A DNA stretch of 64,000 nt, from contig PJRA01000309.1 in the NCBI GenBank assembly GCA_016987375.1, positions 270,336-334,335 of the forward strand. The letters run 5' to 3'. Position 1 is the stretch's first letter; each line of letters starts with the position of its first letter. Below the pieces are notes generated by a model, which was given only the letters and a program-made list of their open reading frames with translations, was not told where the DNA came from and did not search any database. The translations under genes and the position numbers were made by a program. This document shows positions 22,651-34,102 of the stretch, one piece after another. This DNA is from Brachionus koreanus (lineage: Eukaryota > Rotifera > Eurotatoria > Ploima > Brachionidae).

Positions 22651-25539
22651 TTGGTATTTGGCAAAACCAGTTTAGATAATTTTTAAATAATTATCTAGCT
22701 TTCTTTTAATTTATGATCAAATTTCTTTTGATTTTAATGCACTCATTTATTTTTAATGTGTGAAAATTTTCGCCCAAATCAAGCCCATAAATTTTCTGAA
22801 AAATAATTCTAACTTTTTGGAAAAAAATCAATTAGCTTGAAAACAGTTTAAACAATTATTTAGTTTAATTATCATAAGTTGCTAAATCGATATCTCGAAA
22901 AAACAAAATAGAAAAATTTGAATCATTTTTGCCTAATAAACTCAAGTAAAATTCATACGAATGACAAATGACTTTAATGATTTGATGTTTTAAAAGTAAC
23001 GAAAAAAATTTTAAATTATTTGAAATATTTGTTTGTGCGCCTCAAATATTTGATCAAATCTTGTTTAACTCAATTTATTAAAATTGGCTTACGAGGTACT
23101 TGGCGTTTCCCACAGGCTTAAGACTCTTTAAAAACAAAAAAAATATTTTCAATAATTTAAATACGCATTTAAAATGCTTACTAAAAACATTCTCTTTTTA
23201 AATTAAATTAATTTAAAAACAAAATTTGATTGACAACTCTAATTGTTGTTTTTTTTTTAATCTTTTTTTTTTCACAACTCTTTTTAAATTTAACTCTATA
23301 ATTTTGCTTTTAATAAACTTAAGTTACTATTGTCTAAATTTCAAATAAACCGATATGATGATCGAGTATTTCCTGTGATTTTAAGGAAAAATATTTTCAA
23401 ACCAAAATTGACGTTAATGACAAAGCTATTTCCATTATTCCCTCAGCACATCAGAACATAAATTCCTGGTATTGTGCATTGTTAATCAATTTAGATCAGT
23501 TAATCAATAACAAAACGCTAAACAAAAATAAAATATCTGCCAAAAAATGATCCTTATCATTTTTATCGGTTAAAAAATCAAAAAAAAATTAATCAATGAA
23601 AAATTATTTGAAAACATATAAACAATGCTTTTTAATTAAAAACATACCCTTGAAATTTTATTTTAAGAGCTGAGAAAAAAAAATGATTTTATTTGGCTTT
23701 TTTGCAAGCAGAAATTTGCCCAAGCGATTCACAGCTCTTGGGTAAAATAAAAATTTAATCTTTTGACTAGCAAAAAAGGTTTATTTGAAATCGATTTTTT
23801 TCTTGTTGTATCGGTCCCAAAAGTGACACTTAAAAAAAAAAGAAAAAAACAACAGCTGATACAGCAAAATAAATGCCTTTGATTAAATAGAAAAAAAATA
23901 TTGCTAATAGTTTATAATTCTAATAATTAAATGGCTTAAAGATTACCCAACAATATTGGTTGTAACCAGAGAAACTTAAATTTATTTTTAATGTAATGGC
24001 AAAACTTCCAATTATAGATCTAAATAAAAAATAATTGCTCTTAGAGTCTTAAATTAAGTCTTGCGAAAGAAAAATCGAATCAAATTAAAAACAAATAATT
24101 ATATATTTAAAAGGAAAAGGAAGCTGTGTAAATGACTGCTAATGCGATATATTCGGTGCCATCATCTTGATCATAATCTAGCTGCTTGTTTCATGGCCTA
24201 TGGAAAATAAAACTTGATAAATTAATAATAAAAATAAAATAAAATAAAACTAACAAACAAATTGCATCTTATTATGATTTAGTGCGCTAAAAACTGATTT
24301 TAATTTGCATTTTATTAAACAATTTTATTTGTTCTAAAATTTCAGTTCAATTGAATCCCCAGCTCTTATTAGCATTTATTTTTGACAAGCAATATCCGTA
24401 GATAAGAGATTAAATATTCAAAAAGAAAAAATGAAAATAAAAAATTTAATTTTCTTGGCTAGGAAATTATGAATCAATCGATCCGACCGACCAGAATTAT
24501 CATAATTAACTGACAAAAAGCGCAAACGCTTGCCTCAAGTGCATAGCGAGAGCCATCATTCTTCAAAAGCTAAATAGATAGAAGCCTTAGCTTAGCTTAC
24601 TTCGAAAGCTATTAACCTTTCTTCTTTCATTTAACATTTGAATTTCTAAATTTCTTTCAACAGGTTGTGTACTTAGTCTGAAATCATTTGAAAAAGGTCG
24701 GATTGGGATCGCGATTGAAACCTCGATAGTAAGCACTTAGCACTGAAATTCTATTGAACAATTAAGACAAAAAAATTATCATCATCGATAAAAAATAAAA
24801 TATTGAAAATTTTTCTAAAATTTTTGAAAAAAAAATTGCTTATAAGAAAGAAAAAAATTTCAAGATTAAGCATACTCGTTTGAAGCAGAGAATTAGTTTT
24901 CAAGATAAACTAATTATTCTTTTATTTTTAAAAAATGAGCTAATGTTGTTTGATTAAAAAAAAAACAACTGAAAAAAGCTTATAAGGTTAGATAAATAGT
25001 TAGATTTCTATGAGAATTTAAACTAGCAGCTAAATATGGACTTGGATTTGGATTACAAAATATTTCAAAAATACATATTATAGATCTAAATTCAGATCAG
25101 AATTGTAGACTAGATTTTAAAATAAAGCATATTTAGTTCACTCTTAAATTCAAAAGCAAATGCTTCAAAGCTTTTACAGATAAGAATAAACCAATAAAAC
25201 CTAGTACTCGAATATTAGAGCATCTTAATTCAATAAACTAATGTAAAAAAATTCTATTATTTATTATTTTCTTAATTATTGTCCATATTTTTTTAATATA
25301 GATTTTAAAAAAAATTAAGTTTTATATTTCATGTTTTATACTAGAAAAAAAGTGTGCTTTAATTAGTTTTTCATATGGAAAAATAGGCTCATAGAATAAA
25401 AAATAAAGATTAAAGTTAAAAACAGTATAGATCGTGAATTCTTACCAAATAAAGGTAGATCGATTTAGTTAATACAAAATAAGTAATTGCATGCGGTGTG
25501 AGACCTATGTATTATAAGTGTGTGAGTAAGTGTGTATGA

Positions 25540-25563
25540 GTGTGTGTGTGTGTGTGTGTGTGT
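25540..25563. repeat. (TG)n microsatellite
   Basis: About twelve TG units, preceded by interrupted TGTGAGTAAGTGTG-type sequence from about 25518. Confidence 0.95.
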
Positions 25564-27775
25564 ATCTTTATATATCAATTTTTATAAATCTAAACAGAAT
25601 TTTAACCTTTTCTAATGAAAACATTTCTGATGTAATTTAAGGAATTCTAAGCGCAAATAGTAATTGTTTGGTTGTAAGCCAGGCTTAAAAAATAACAAAA
25701 TAACAAGCTTCAAATAGATAGTTCAATAGATTTAATTAGCTATTTATTATGCTCGCTTTCCGCATCTTAAATTCATTTTTTTTATTCAAGATAAAAATTA
25801 GCATGACTTGATGGGTCTAATAACAAAAACAAAATTGAATCATATGGCTCACTGGCTCATTGTGTGAATATTGAAAAATAAAATGAAAAATTTTTGGCTA
25901 TTTCAACCATAGCATTAGAACAACAACAACAACAAGCACTAAAATGTTATCCCATCAAATAATGAAAAATTAACTTTTTTTTGTTTTGAATAAATAATTT
26001 TTTATTGCTTCCTCAGTTTGTCTTGTTCAAATCAGAATTTTATTATTATGACGCCATTTCCTTTATGCTAGTAGAATATTAACACTCTTATCAAACGATA
26101 ATGACTGACAAAATTGCTCGATAAGAGAGTATTCGATCAATAGTTTTAATGCTAATTGATTTTATCTAAGACTCTTGTTTGATTTGAACCGGAAAGTGCC
26201 GATAAACACTTCTAAATGCAATTAAAAAAAATAAAAAAGTTAGGAAAATCGATTTTTCAGAATTTAATCTCTCCTGATGTGAATGTTTGCTTCAATTGTA
26301 AGCATTTAAAATATTCTCGAAAATTCATCAATTATTAAAGTTTGAAAGAAAAAATTTTTTTTCATTAAGGTAATTAAAAAAACTAAAAAAAAGATATTAT
26401 TTAACACTTTAAAAACCAGCATTTACCTTAGCTGGAAAATTTTTTTCAATTCAAAACAAAAATTAATTAATTTTCATAGCTGAGCGGAAATGCATTGCAA
26501 AAAAAAAATGAAAAAAAATTTTTTAAATTGGCCAAATTTGCTCGACTTTAAATACTAGGAAGCAGTGACTGAAGCAGTCAATCAATATGTGGCAAGTTGT
26601 ACCCTAGGTCTTGACAACTGTGCGTAGGCTACACAAAAATCAGCTATTCGCGCCACAGATTATAATTAGATTTTGTCAAAAAAAAGTTTGATTATTTAAA
26701 ATTTGAAATAGGGAAAGTTAACAAAAATATATACAGAAAAAATAAAAAAAAAACAGCTAGATAAGCAAATGCTAGAGTATAAAGTTTTAGGATTTATTTG
26801 TTTTGTATTAAATTAAGAGAAAAAAGAAGAGTGAATGGAAAATTTATCTTTTTTGTTTCATTACTCGAACATTTATCTATCGGGAATTTTAGTTCGATTG
26901 GAATGAAAATCTTGTTTTATCATGATTTGATTAATTATTCAAAAGCTTGTAAAATTGATACTATAAGTTGTTCAAAGCCATAGTTAAACAATTATGTAAC
27001 TTAAGAATGGGTGAATATATTGATTCTTGATGAAATAAACACATGTTGGAGAAAAAAAAGAACCTACAACACTTTTTAAAACAAAGTTAATTGGAAATTG
27101 TTGTCTTGAAAACTGCTTTGAAAATGATAAGTTGCACAACTAGTTCTGAGACAAAAAAGGCTATAAATTTTAAGGAATTTAATAATGCGATTGTGGCACG
27201 ATATTTTAAAAGATTGCCAGTAAAGTAAGAAAGAATTTCATGTGATATTTAAAATGAGAAAATATTCGTAATTATTATGGAATAAAAAAGCTATCTGCCA
27301 GCTAAAAAATTGAGAAAAAATAACTCCAAGATTATTTATACTAAAATTGCTTTGAAATAAAAATAATTATTTTAATACGTATCAATAAGAAAATTCAGAA
27401 AAAAGCAAAAAAACGATTGAGTAAAACTAATTTGTATAGGTAAAATTGAAAAAAAAATCTGTCTGCTATTAATAAAAAGAACCTAGGTGAATAAGAAATT
27501 AAGATTTTAAAGATAAAAATTCTCTTGTTCTTTTAAGATTAAATCTTCGAAAATTGACTAAGTTTTTGATTAATTGATTTGAAGAATAGAAAAAAAATAA
27601 GGGAAATTAAAAAAAAAAAGATAAAGAAATAAATTTAAAAAAAAGATCTGGAAAAATTTTTAGTTAAATGGTTTTTTAATCATTCCAAATAGGCAATATT
27701 TAAAGTAATAATTCAAAATATGAAAAAAATTTATTTAATGTAAAATTTTAAAATAAAGAGTACTGATCCGGTCTT

Positions 27776-28088
27776 TTAAAAAGCTCCTGGATAAGTACCA
27801 AATGATGGAAACGATTGAGCTGAATTGAGTGATTGTGAACCGTACAATGAAAGTGGAGTCAATTGGGCAGCAGCTTGGCTGAATTGAGGGGTTGACAAAG
27901 CAGCAGTTTGATCAAAGTTAAAAGATTGGCCCAATGTTGAAAATGATGATGGTTGAGCAGCAGCAAATGATGCTTGTCCCAATGAAGCTTGGTTAAATTG
28001 AGCTGATGGAAAAGCTTTTTTTATTTAAATTAAGTTTTAATTAATTTTTCCTTTTTTATAACTGAAAAATGAACTTACTGTTGAACAT
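27776..28088 (-). CDS. 82-residue Q/S/A/F-rich small protein, copy A-left
   Basis: Exon 1 28088-28079 (10 nt, MFN plus one base), 64-nt intron, exon 2 28014-27776. Starts MFNTFPSAQFNQASLGQASF. Residue counts: 15 Ser, 13 Ala, 11 Gln and 11 Phe of 82, a single charged residue (Asp38), and no Lys, Arg, Glu, Cys, His, Trp, Ile or Val. No signal peptide or membrane segment. I do not recognise the family. Composition resembles prion-like or FG-type low-complexity segments; whether it condenses, aggregates or is secreted is unknown. Evidence for a real gene: a clean GTAAGT donor, TTAAATAAAAAAAG acceptor, a TATAAATA 53 nt upstream of the ATG (28148-28141), and preservation of the protein in six copies. 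An RNA-only role cannot be excluded. Confidence 0.72.
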
Positions 28089-28528
28089 TTTATGATTTTT
28101 TCAAATTTATTGATAATTTTTTTTAAAAAAAATACAGATGTATTTATATTAAAATAAAAATATAAAACTAATAAATAAATTAAGTAAAGCCTGAATAATT
28201 TCTAAGAATAACCAGTTTTCAGAATTTTCTTTTTTTTTTTTTTTAATTTTTTCTTTTAATTTAATTTATTTTGTTGTCGATAAAAATGATCTGTAAGTTA
28301 ATAGATGCTTCTTTTTTTTTCTTAATATTGTGGGTGTTTTTCATTCTTTTTTTTGATATTAAATATTAAAAGAACAAGTTTTTTCTTTTAACTTTTGATT
28401 AAAAAAAAACTATTTTAGTTGTATAGGAAAATTAATTCAAGCTTGACTAGTTTTATATTTTTATTTTAATATAAATACATCTGTATTTTTTTAAAAAAAA
28501 TTATCAATAAATTTGAAAAAATCATAAA
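28089..28528. promoter_or_regulatory. bidirectional promoter region of pair A
   Basis: A 440-bp interval between two divergent start codons. Each side has TATAAATA about 52 nt before its ATG: minus strand 28148-28141, plus strand 28470-28477. The centre holds a unique spacer whose orientation I use as reference for pairs B and C. Confidence 0.6.
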
Positions 28529-28841
28529 ATGTTCAACAGTAAGTTCATTTTTCAGTTATAAAAAAGGAAAAATTAATTAAAACTTAATTTAAATAAAAAA
28601 AGCTTTTCCATCAGCTCAATTTAACCAAGCTTCATTGGGACAAGCATCATTTGCTGCTGCTCAACCATCATCATTTTCAACATTGGGCCAATCTTTTAAC
28701 TTTGATCAAACTGCTGCTTTGTCAACCCCTCAATTCAGCCAAGCTGCTGCCCAATTGACTCCACTTTCATTGTACGGTTCACAATCACTCAATTCAGCTC
28801 AATCGTTTCCATCATTTGGTACTTATCCAGGAGCTTTTTAA
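28529..28841 (+). CDS. 82-residue small protein, copy A-right
   Basis: Exon 1 28529-28538, intron 28539-28602, exon 2 28603-28841. Protein identical to copy A-left. The intron is class 1 (contains TTTTTCAGTTATAA), the same as in A-left. The Ala-Gln codon pair at 28749-28754 uses GCC, as in A-left. Confidence 0.72.
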
Positions 28842-28853
28842 AAGACCGGATCA

Positions 28854-29834
28854 ATAATCATTTCTTTATTATTTTTTAAATTTTAGAATAAATTTAAAAT
28901 AAATCTTTTTTAAATTACATCTTATTTAATCTTAACGAAATATGTTAATTTTTGAATTAATTTTGTTTTTTAATTTTTTTTTCTCTACCCCATACATTAA
29001 CAAGCCATTTTTACTTTTCATTTATTTTGTTGTTTTAAGTCTATTATTTATCCCGGTCCAAAATAAATTTCATGATTTCATTTCTCTTTGATTACAACTT
29101 TATATATTTAATACAACTTTCATTTTTTTTCAATTTTTTTTGAATAACTCCACTTTTAACCTAAATGCAATTGATTGATTACTTTTTTATTTTGTTTTTT
29201 TTTATTTAAAATAAATTAATCGATCAGAGTTTTCTAATTTTCTTGTTATTTTTCTTCAATTTTTTTTAAGGCAATTTACTTAAGTTTTATTTTGTCTGTA
29301 AATAAAAATATTAGGAATAATTTTACATTTGTTTATTCAATTTTTTTTTAATTGTCTGATTTTTTTATTCTATTTAAATTGTTATTTATTCAACTTGATG
29401 ATACGTGTTCTTTTGTTTATTAGAATATTTTTTAATTTTCACTTCACAAGCTTTTGTTTACGCTAGAATAAACAATTCACATTTTCAGACAACATAGCTG
29501 CCAAATAATATTTTAAAAACATCATCGCTAAATTTAAAAATGACCAAAAATTTATTTCAAGCAATTTTTATTTTTATGTACACAAAAAAATTGATCATAG
29601 ATCTTCATAATATTGATTTTTTTCTATCTAAATTTAAAAAAAATGAAAATAAAAAAAGAGTGAATGATTTGAATTTTTTCAAATCGGCATAATGAATTGG
29701 AATAATTATAATTTAAATAAAAAATCAACCATTAATTTAAAAATAATTTCCAAAAATTCCAAATTTTTTATTTACTTATTTTTCATTTCAATAATTTAAT
29801 TTAAATCTAAAAGCTTGAAATCAAATTAAAAAAA
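28854..29834. other. gene-free spacer between pair A and the selenocysteine lyase gene
   Basis: T-rich sequence. The first 60 bp (CATTTCTTTATTATTTTTTA and on) recur to the right of pair C and, altered, after the truncated copy at 33400, so they belong to the repeated unit. The rest shows no feature apart from the presumed promoter of the next gene. Confidence 0.5.
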
Positions 29835-31305
29835 ATGAGCAAAAATTTAGATCAAAAGTAAATTTAGATAAAATAAATAGCTTAATTCTAATTATAGGAA
29901 AATACCTAAGAGTGTACCTTGATTTCAATGCCACAACGCCACTCGATGCAGAAGTGATTACATGCATCACTGAATCCTTATGCCAGGGATGGTCGAATCC
30001 TTCAAGTCAATCGAGTGCTGGAAAAGGCGCCAAACAACAAATAAACAACTCTCGAGCATTAATTGCTCAAATGATAAATGCAAATTTTTCATCTGATATT
30101 GTTTTTTTATCTGGTGGAACTGAGGTTTAAAAAAAAAAAATTTTTTTCAAATTAAAAATATTTTATTCAAGGCAAATAATGTGGTCTTTAATTCAACATA
30201 TGTTCATTATCAAAATTTGAAAAAAAATTATAATGATTTAGAGCCATTGCCGCATTTTATTATATCAAATATAGAACACGATTCGGTTAGACTGGTGGCT
30301 GAACACTATCAAAAAACTGGCCTTGGAGGTAAAAAAAATGAATTAAGAAAAATATAGAATTTAAAATTAAAATATAAAAGAGCTGTCTGTAGTGAATGTT
30401 GATCCAAACGGTGCTGTTAGAGTCAAAGAAGTTTTGGAATTGATACAACCTAACACTGTGCTTATTTCAATTATGTTAGCAAACAATGAAACGGGAGTTG
30501 TTCAACCTGTCGAAGAATTGGCAACAGAAATCAGGGGAATAAATGATCGAAAAGTTCCCATTTTTATTCATACTGATGCAGCTCAAGCTGTTGGCAAGAT
30601 AAAGGTGGATGTAGAAAAATTGATGGTAGACTATTTGACCATTGTTGGTCATAAGTTTTATGGACCCAAAATAGGAGCACTATATGCTAGAAATTGTCTG
30701 GTTCCAAATTTAAAACAGTCACCCCTTCATCATCTTTTTCAAGGAGCTGGACAAGAAAGTGGACTTAGACCAGGAACTGAAAATACACCAATGATTGTCG
30801 GTCTTGGAAAAGCTTCTCAATTGGTATCTGAAAATTTAGAAAAATTTTCTAAACATATGCTCGAAATTAGAGATTATTTAGAGAAAAAATTAATTGTAAA
30901 TTTTTGTTTTTTTTGTTATTTATTGTAGTTTAAAACGAAAAGTAAAATTATTTTTAGGAAGTTTTTGGCAGTGAAAACTTGAAATTCAATGGAAAATCAG
31001 ACAAAACGCAAAGACTGCCGAATACTTGTAATGTATCTTTTGTATCAGCTCCCTATTTTAAAGGATTCAAAATATTAGAGCATTGTGAGATATTGGAAGC
31101 AAGTACTGGTTCGTGCTGTCATTCGGGTGAATATAAACCTTCAAAGATATTGCTAGCAATGAATAATGATTTTAAAGCCGCCTCAAATGCTTTAAGACTG
31201 AGTGTGGGAAGAGAAACGACTAAAAAAGAAATAGATCTAGTTGTAAAAGATATTAAAAAATCGCTCGAAAAAATAGCAGTTATTAATTTTTTAAAGAATA
31301 ATTAA
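29835..31305 (+). CDS. SCLY: selenocysteine lyase (NifS-like, PLP-dependent), 5 exons
   Basis: Exons 29835-29857, 29911-30124, 30172-30328, 30381-30895 and 30958-31305 give 418 residues (human SCLY about 445). Exon 1 is inferred (MSKNLDQ, joined to VYLDFNATTPLD). The donor of exon 2 is an unusual GTTTAA. Landmarks: GGTE with NNVVF; EHDSVR; ANNETGVVQPV; HTDAAQAVGK with His195; IVGHKFYGPKIGALY with the likely PLP Lys223; RPGTENTPMIVGLGKA; and the active-site loop TGSCCHSGEYKPS with Cys357 as the likely catalytic Cys. The CHS-type loop and the HKFYGPKIG form favour selenocysteine lyase over mitochondrial NFS1. Role: decomposes selenocysteine to alanine and selenide for selenium recycling. It lies between two palindromic small-gene pairs but looks intact and unrelated to them. 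Confidence 0.92.
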
Positions 31306-31563
31306 ATTAAAAAGTTCAAAAGTAAATTATTAAAAATAAAAAATAATTAAAAAAAAATTCAATTAATTGTATATTTAATGACCAATATAAGTTTAGTAAA
31401 AATGAATTAAGTTATCTAAGAGGATTTTGAGTACTTAACAAGGACTACTTGTTATAAGTGGTTAAGATAATTGCTGACCAACATATAAAAAGAAAGACCA
31501 AACAGAGACTTCGCCATTAAATCTAAGTGCCATAATTGTAAAACCAAATGTATTAGATCGTGA
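31306..31563. other. short spacer with possible degenerate coding relic
   Basis: Between the lyase stop and the left end of palindrome B. One frame of 31420-31560 yields Cys- and Lys-rich pieces (TTCYKWLR, KCHNCKTKC) between stops, suggesting a transposase-like relic that I cannot assign. Confidence 0.35.
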
Positions 31564-31939
31564 ACCAAACAAATGTTTTAAGCTTGAAAAAATGGTGATT
31601 TTTGGTCAAGTGGTAAAGTAATAATTTAAGAAGACTATAGAAGGGTTCATGATGAAGTATTCTTTTTTCAGAAAAAGAAAGGTAAAATTAAATTACGAAG
31701 AGCCGATAGTGGAAAAAAACTCAAAAAAAAAGCTAAAGAGTTAAATGAATGGATTGAATAGAGACTAACGAATCTCATAAAAAGTCTGTGCGGATGCTTC
31801 ATCAAATGGAAATTCAACACAATAGAAGAAACATAAATACAAAAATAAAAGAAAGATATTAACCTATGAATTCTATTTTATTCATAAATAATTAAAAAAG
31901 AATTAAATTAAACAAAGTAAAGACTATTGATCCGGTCTT

Positions 31940-32252
31940 TTAAAAAGCTCCTGGATAAGTACCAAATGATGGAAACGATTGAGCTGAATTGAGTGATTGT
32001 GAACCGTACAATGAAAGTGGAGTCAATTGAGCAGCAGCTTGGCTGAATTGAGGGGTTGACAAAGCAGCAGTTTGATCAAAGTTAAAAGATTGGCCCAATG
32101 TTGAAAATGATGATGGTTGAGCAGCAGCAAATGATGCTTGTCCCAATGAAGCTTGGTTAAATTGAGCTGATGGAAAAGCTTTTTTTATTTAAATTAAGTT
32201 TTAATTAATTTTTCCTTTTTTATAACTGAAAAATGAACTTACTGTTGAACAT
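31940..32252 (-). CDS. 82-residue small protein, copy B-left
   Basis: Exon 1 32252-32243, exon 2 32178-31940. Protein identical to the other copies. Class 1 intron. The diagnostic Ala codon is GCT (base 32030), the same as its partner B-right and different from pair A. TATAAATA on the minus strand at 32312-32305. Confidence 0.72.
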
Positions 32253-32694
32253 TTTATGATTTTTTCAAATTTATTGATAATTTTTTTTAAAAAAAATACA
32301 GATGTATTTATATTAAAATAAAAATATAAAACTAATAAATAAATTAAGTAAAGCCTGAATAATTTCTAAGAATAACCAGTTTTCAGAATTTTCTTTTTTT
32401 TTTTTTTTAATTTTTTCTTTTAATTTAATTTATTTTGTTGTCGATAAAAATGATCTGTAAGTTAATAGATGCTTCTTTTTTTTTCTTAATATTGTGGGTG
32501 TTTTTCATTCTTTTTTTTGATATTAAATATTAAAAGAACAAGTTTTTTCTTTTAACTTTTGATTAAGAAAAAAACTATTTTAGTTGTATAGGAAAAATAA
32601 TTCAAGCTTGACTAGTTTTATATTTTTATTTTAATATAAATACATCTGTATTTTTTTTAAAAAAAATTATCAATAAATTTGAAAAAATCATAAA
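32253..32694. promoter_or_regulatory. bidirectional promoter region of pair B
   Basis: The divergent interval between the B start codons, with TATAAATA at 32305-32312 (minus) and 32635-32642 (plus). Its central spacer is nearly identical and co-oriented with that of pair A. Confidence 0.6.
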
Positions 32695-33006
32695 ATGTTC
32701 AACAGTAAGTTCATTTTTGAATTTAAAAAGTAAAAAATTAATTAAAATTTAATTTAAATAAAAAAAGCTTTTCCATCAGCTCAATTTAACCAAGCTTCAT
32801 TGGGACAAGCATCATTTGCTGCTGCTCAACCATCATCATTTTCAACATTGGGCCAATCTTTTAACTTTGATCAAACTGCTGCTTTGTCAACCCCTCAATT
32901 CAGCCAAGCTGCTGCTCAATTGACTCCACTTTCATTGTACGGTTCACAATCACTCAATTCAGCTCAATCGTTTCCATCATTTGGTACTTATCCAGGAGCT
33001 TTTTAA
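32695..33006 (+). CDS. 82-residue small protein, copy B-right
   Basis: Exon 1 32695-32704, intron 32705-32767, exon 2 32768-33006. Protein identical; the Ala codon at 32914-32916 is GCT. The intron is class 2 (TTTTTGAATTTAAA), one base shorter and clearly diverged from the class 1 intron of its partner. Confidence 0.72.
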
Positions 33007-33283
33007 AAGACCGGATCAATAGTCTTTACTTTGTTTAATTTAATTCTTTTTTAATTATTTATGAATAAAATAGAATTCATAGGTTAATATCTTTCTTTTA
33101 TTTTTGTATTTATGTTTCTTCTATTGTGTTGAATTTCCATTTGATGAAGCATCCGCACAGACTTTTTATGAGATTCGTTAGTCTCTTTTTAATTCTTCAT
33201 TATGAACCCTTCTAAAGCCTTCTTAAATTATTACCTTTACCACTTGACCATAAATCATCCTTTTTTAAAGCTAAAAACACTTG

Positions 33284-33412
33284 TTTGGTTCAATCAGCTC
33301 AATTCAGCTTAATCGTTTCCATCATTTGGTACTTGCATTCTGGTATCCAAGAGCTTTTTAAAAGACCGATCTGCAGTCATTTCTTTATTAATTTTGAAAT
33401 TTTAGAATATTT
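33284..33412 (+). pseudogene. truncated seventh copy of the small-protein gene (3' end only)
   Basis: About 33284-33359 aligns with the last ~70 bases of exon 2 (CAATTCAGCTTAATCGTTTC, then ATCATTTGGTACTT) with an 8-9 base insertion before the final codons and scattered substitutions. It then continues into the usual 3' flank (AAAGACCGATCTGCAGTCAT), which intact copies A-right and C-right also have. It abuts the outer right arm of palindrome B exactly, as if B had formed or inserted within an older copy. Confidence 0.8.
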
Positions 33413-34102
33413 TAAAATTAAATTGAATAATTATTACTCCATATATTTAATTTTAATGGTTAATTTTTTTCATAAAATTTTAAATTAATTGAAATCTTTT
33501 TTAAATAAAGGCTTATCATTAAAGCTTAAATTATTCTGAAAACTCAAAAATTCTATAAAAATACTAATTTTTTATTACCTTATTGATTTATATTTTTCCA
33601 TTCATTTTGTTCTGTGATATCTGATATAATTCTTTATGTGATATTAAATAATTTTCTTTTTTTCTTTAAATAAGTAATTTCAAAAATAATAATCAAAAAA
33701 AATTATAAAAACATTAGCCCAAATTAATTAATTTATTTTTTATTAAACGCAAAAGTTTCAATATTGAAGTAAAATATTAAGATGAAATGTGATTTTTAAT
33801 TCAAAATTTTTTTAAGATTAATAATATCACTTCCTTAAAAACATACCATTTTATTAATAAAAATTTTATCAATAAATATACCAGTTTATTTCCTATTTAT
33901 TTTTCTTTATCTAAACGTCAACTTCATTATCTTTTTAACCTTTTTTTAAAACTAACAATATTTTAAGATATCAATTTTTTTTTTTATAATAAAGAAATAC
34001 ATTCATTTATATTTTTTACAGCCAAAACCTAAAGTAAAAAACAAGTATTGTTTAGTAAATAAAAAATTTCATTAAGCTTTTATTTCAATATTTTAAACAA
34101 AA
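33413..34102. other. gene-free AT-rich spacer
   Basis: Sequence between the truncated copy and the methyltransferase gene. It presumably includes that gene's promoter. Nothing else recognised. Confidence 0.5.

Larger units (their letters stand above)
19700..27700. other. 8-kb gene-poor stretch
   Basis: AT-rich sequence without a recognised gene. It holds a GT microsatellite at 22625-22650, a TG microsatellite at about 25540-25563, a CAA tract at 25919-25935, and a possible LINE-type 3' tail (TAAATAAA repeats after about 20120-20165). There are also a few GC-richer islands at about 23090-23125, 24120-24200, 24480-24600, 24660-24735 and 26525-26670, some bounded by splice-like sites (see findings). 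The open frames at 20481-20723 and 26798-26983 show no domain. Confidence 0.5.
27764..28853. repeat. palindromic gene pair A (inverted repeat, 407-bp arms)
   Basis: Arms 27764-28170 and 28448-28853 are near-identical reverse complements separated by a 277-bp spacer (28171-28447). Each arm carries one complete copy of the 82-residue gene, transcribed outward, plus its 5' flank. The outer boundary on both sides is the conserved AAAGACCGGATCA that follows the stop codon. The two arms share the same intron class and the same synonymous marker. Confidence 0.95.
31564..33283. repeat. palindromic gene pair B with extended outer arms
   Basis: The inverted repeat runs from about 31564-32334 (left) to 32613-33283 (right), with a spacer in the same orientation as pair A. 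Beyond the gene copies, the arms continue outward for about 280-380 bp not shared with pairs A or C. For example, GAACCAAACAAATG at about 31562 pairs with CACTTGTTTGGTTC near 33270-33283. The left outer arm carries about 100 bp (about 31657-31755) absent from the right. Total palindrome about 1.7 kb. Confidence 0.9.

Noticed and set aside
26798..26983. 61-codon open frame
   Set aside because: Composition-driven; no domain or regulatory context.
31420..31760. Possible transposase relic with Cys and Lys clusters
   Set aside because: Frames are broken and no family motif could be named with confidence; kept only as a remark on the spacer.
33285..33488. 67-codon open frame
   Set aside because: It reads the truncated seventh small-gene copy in a different frame from the real protein.
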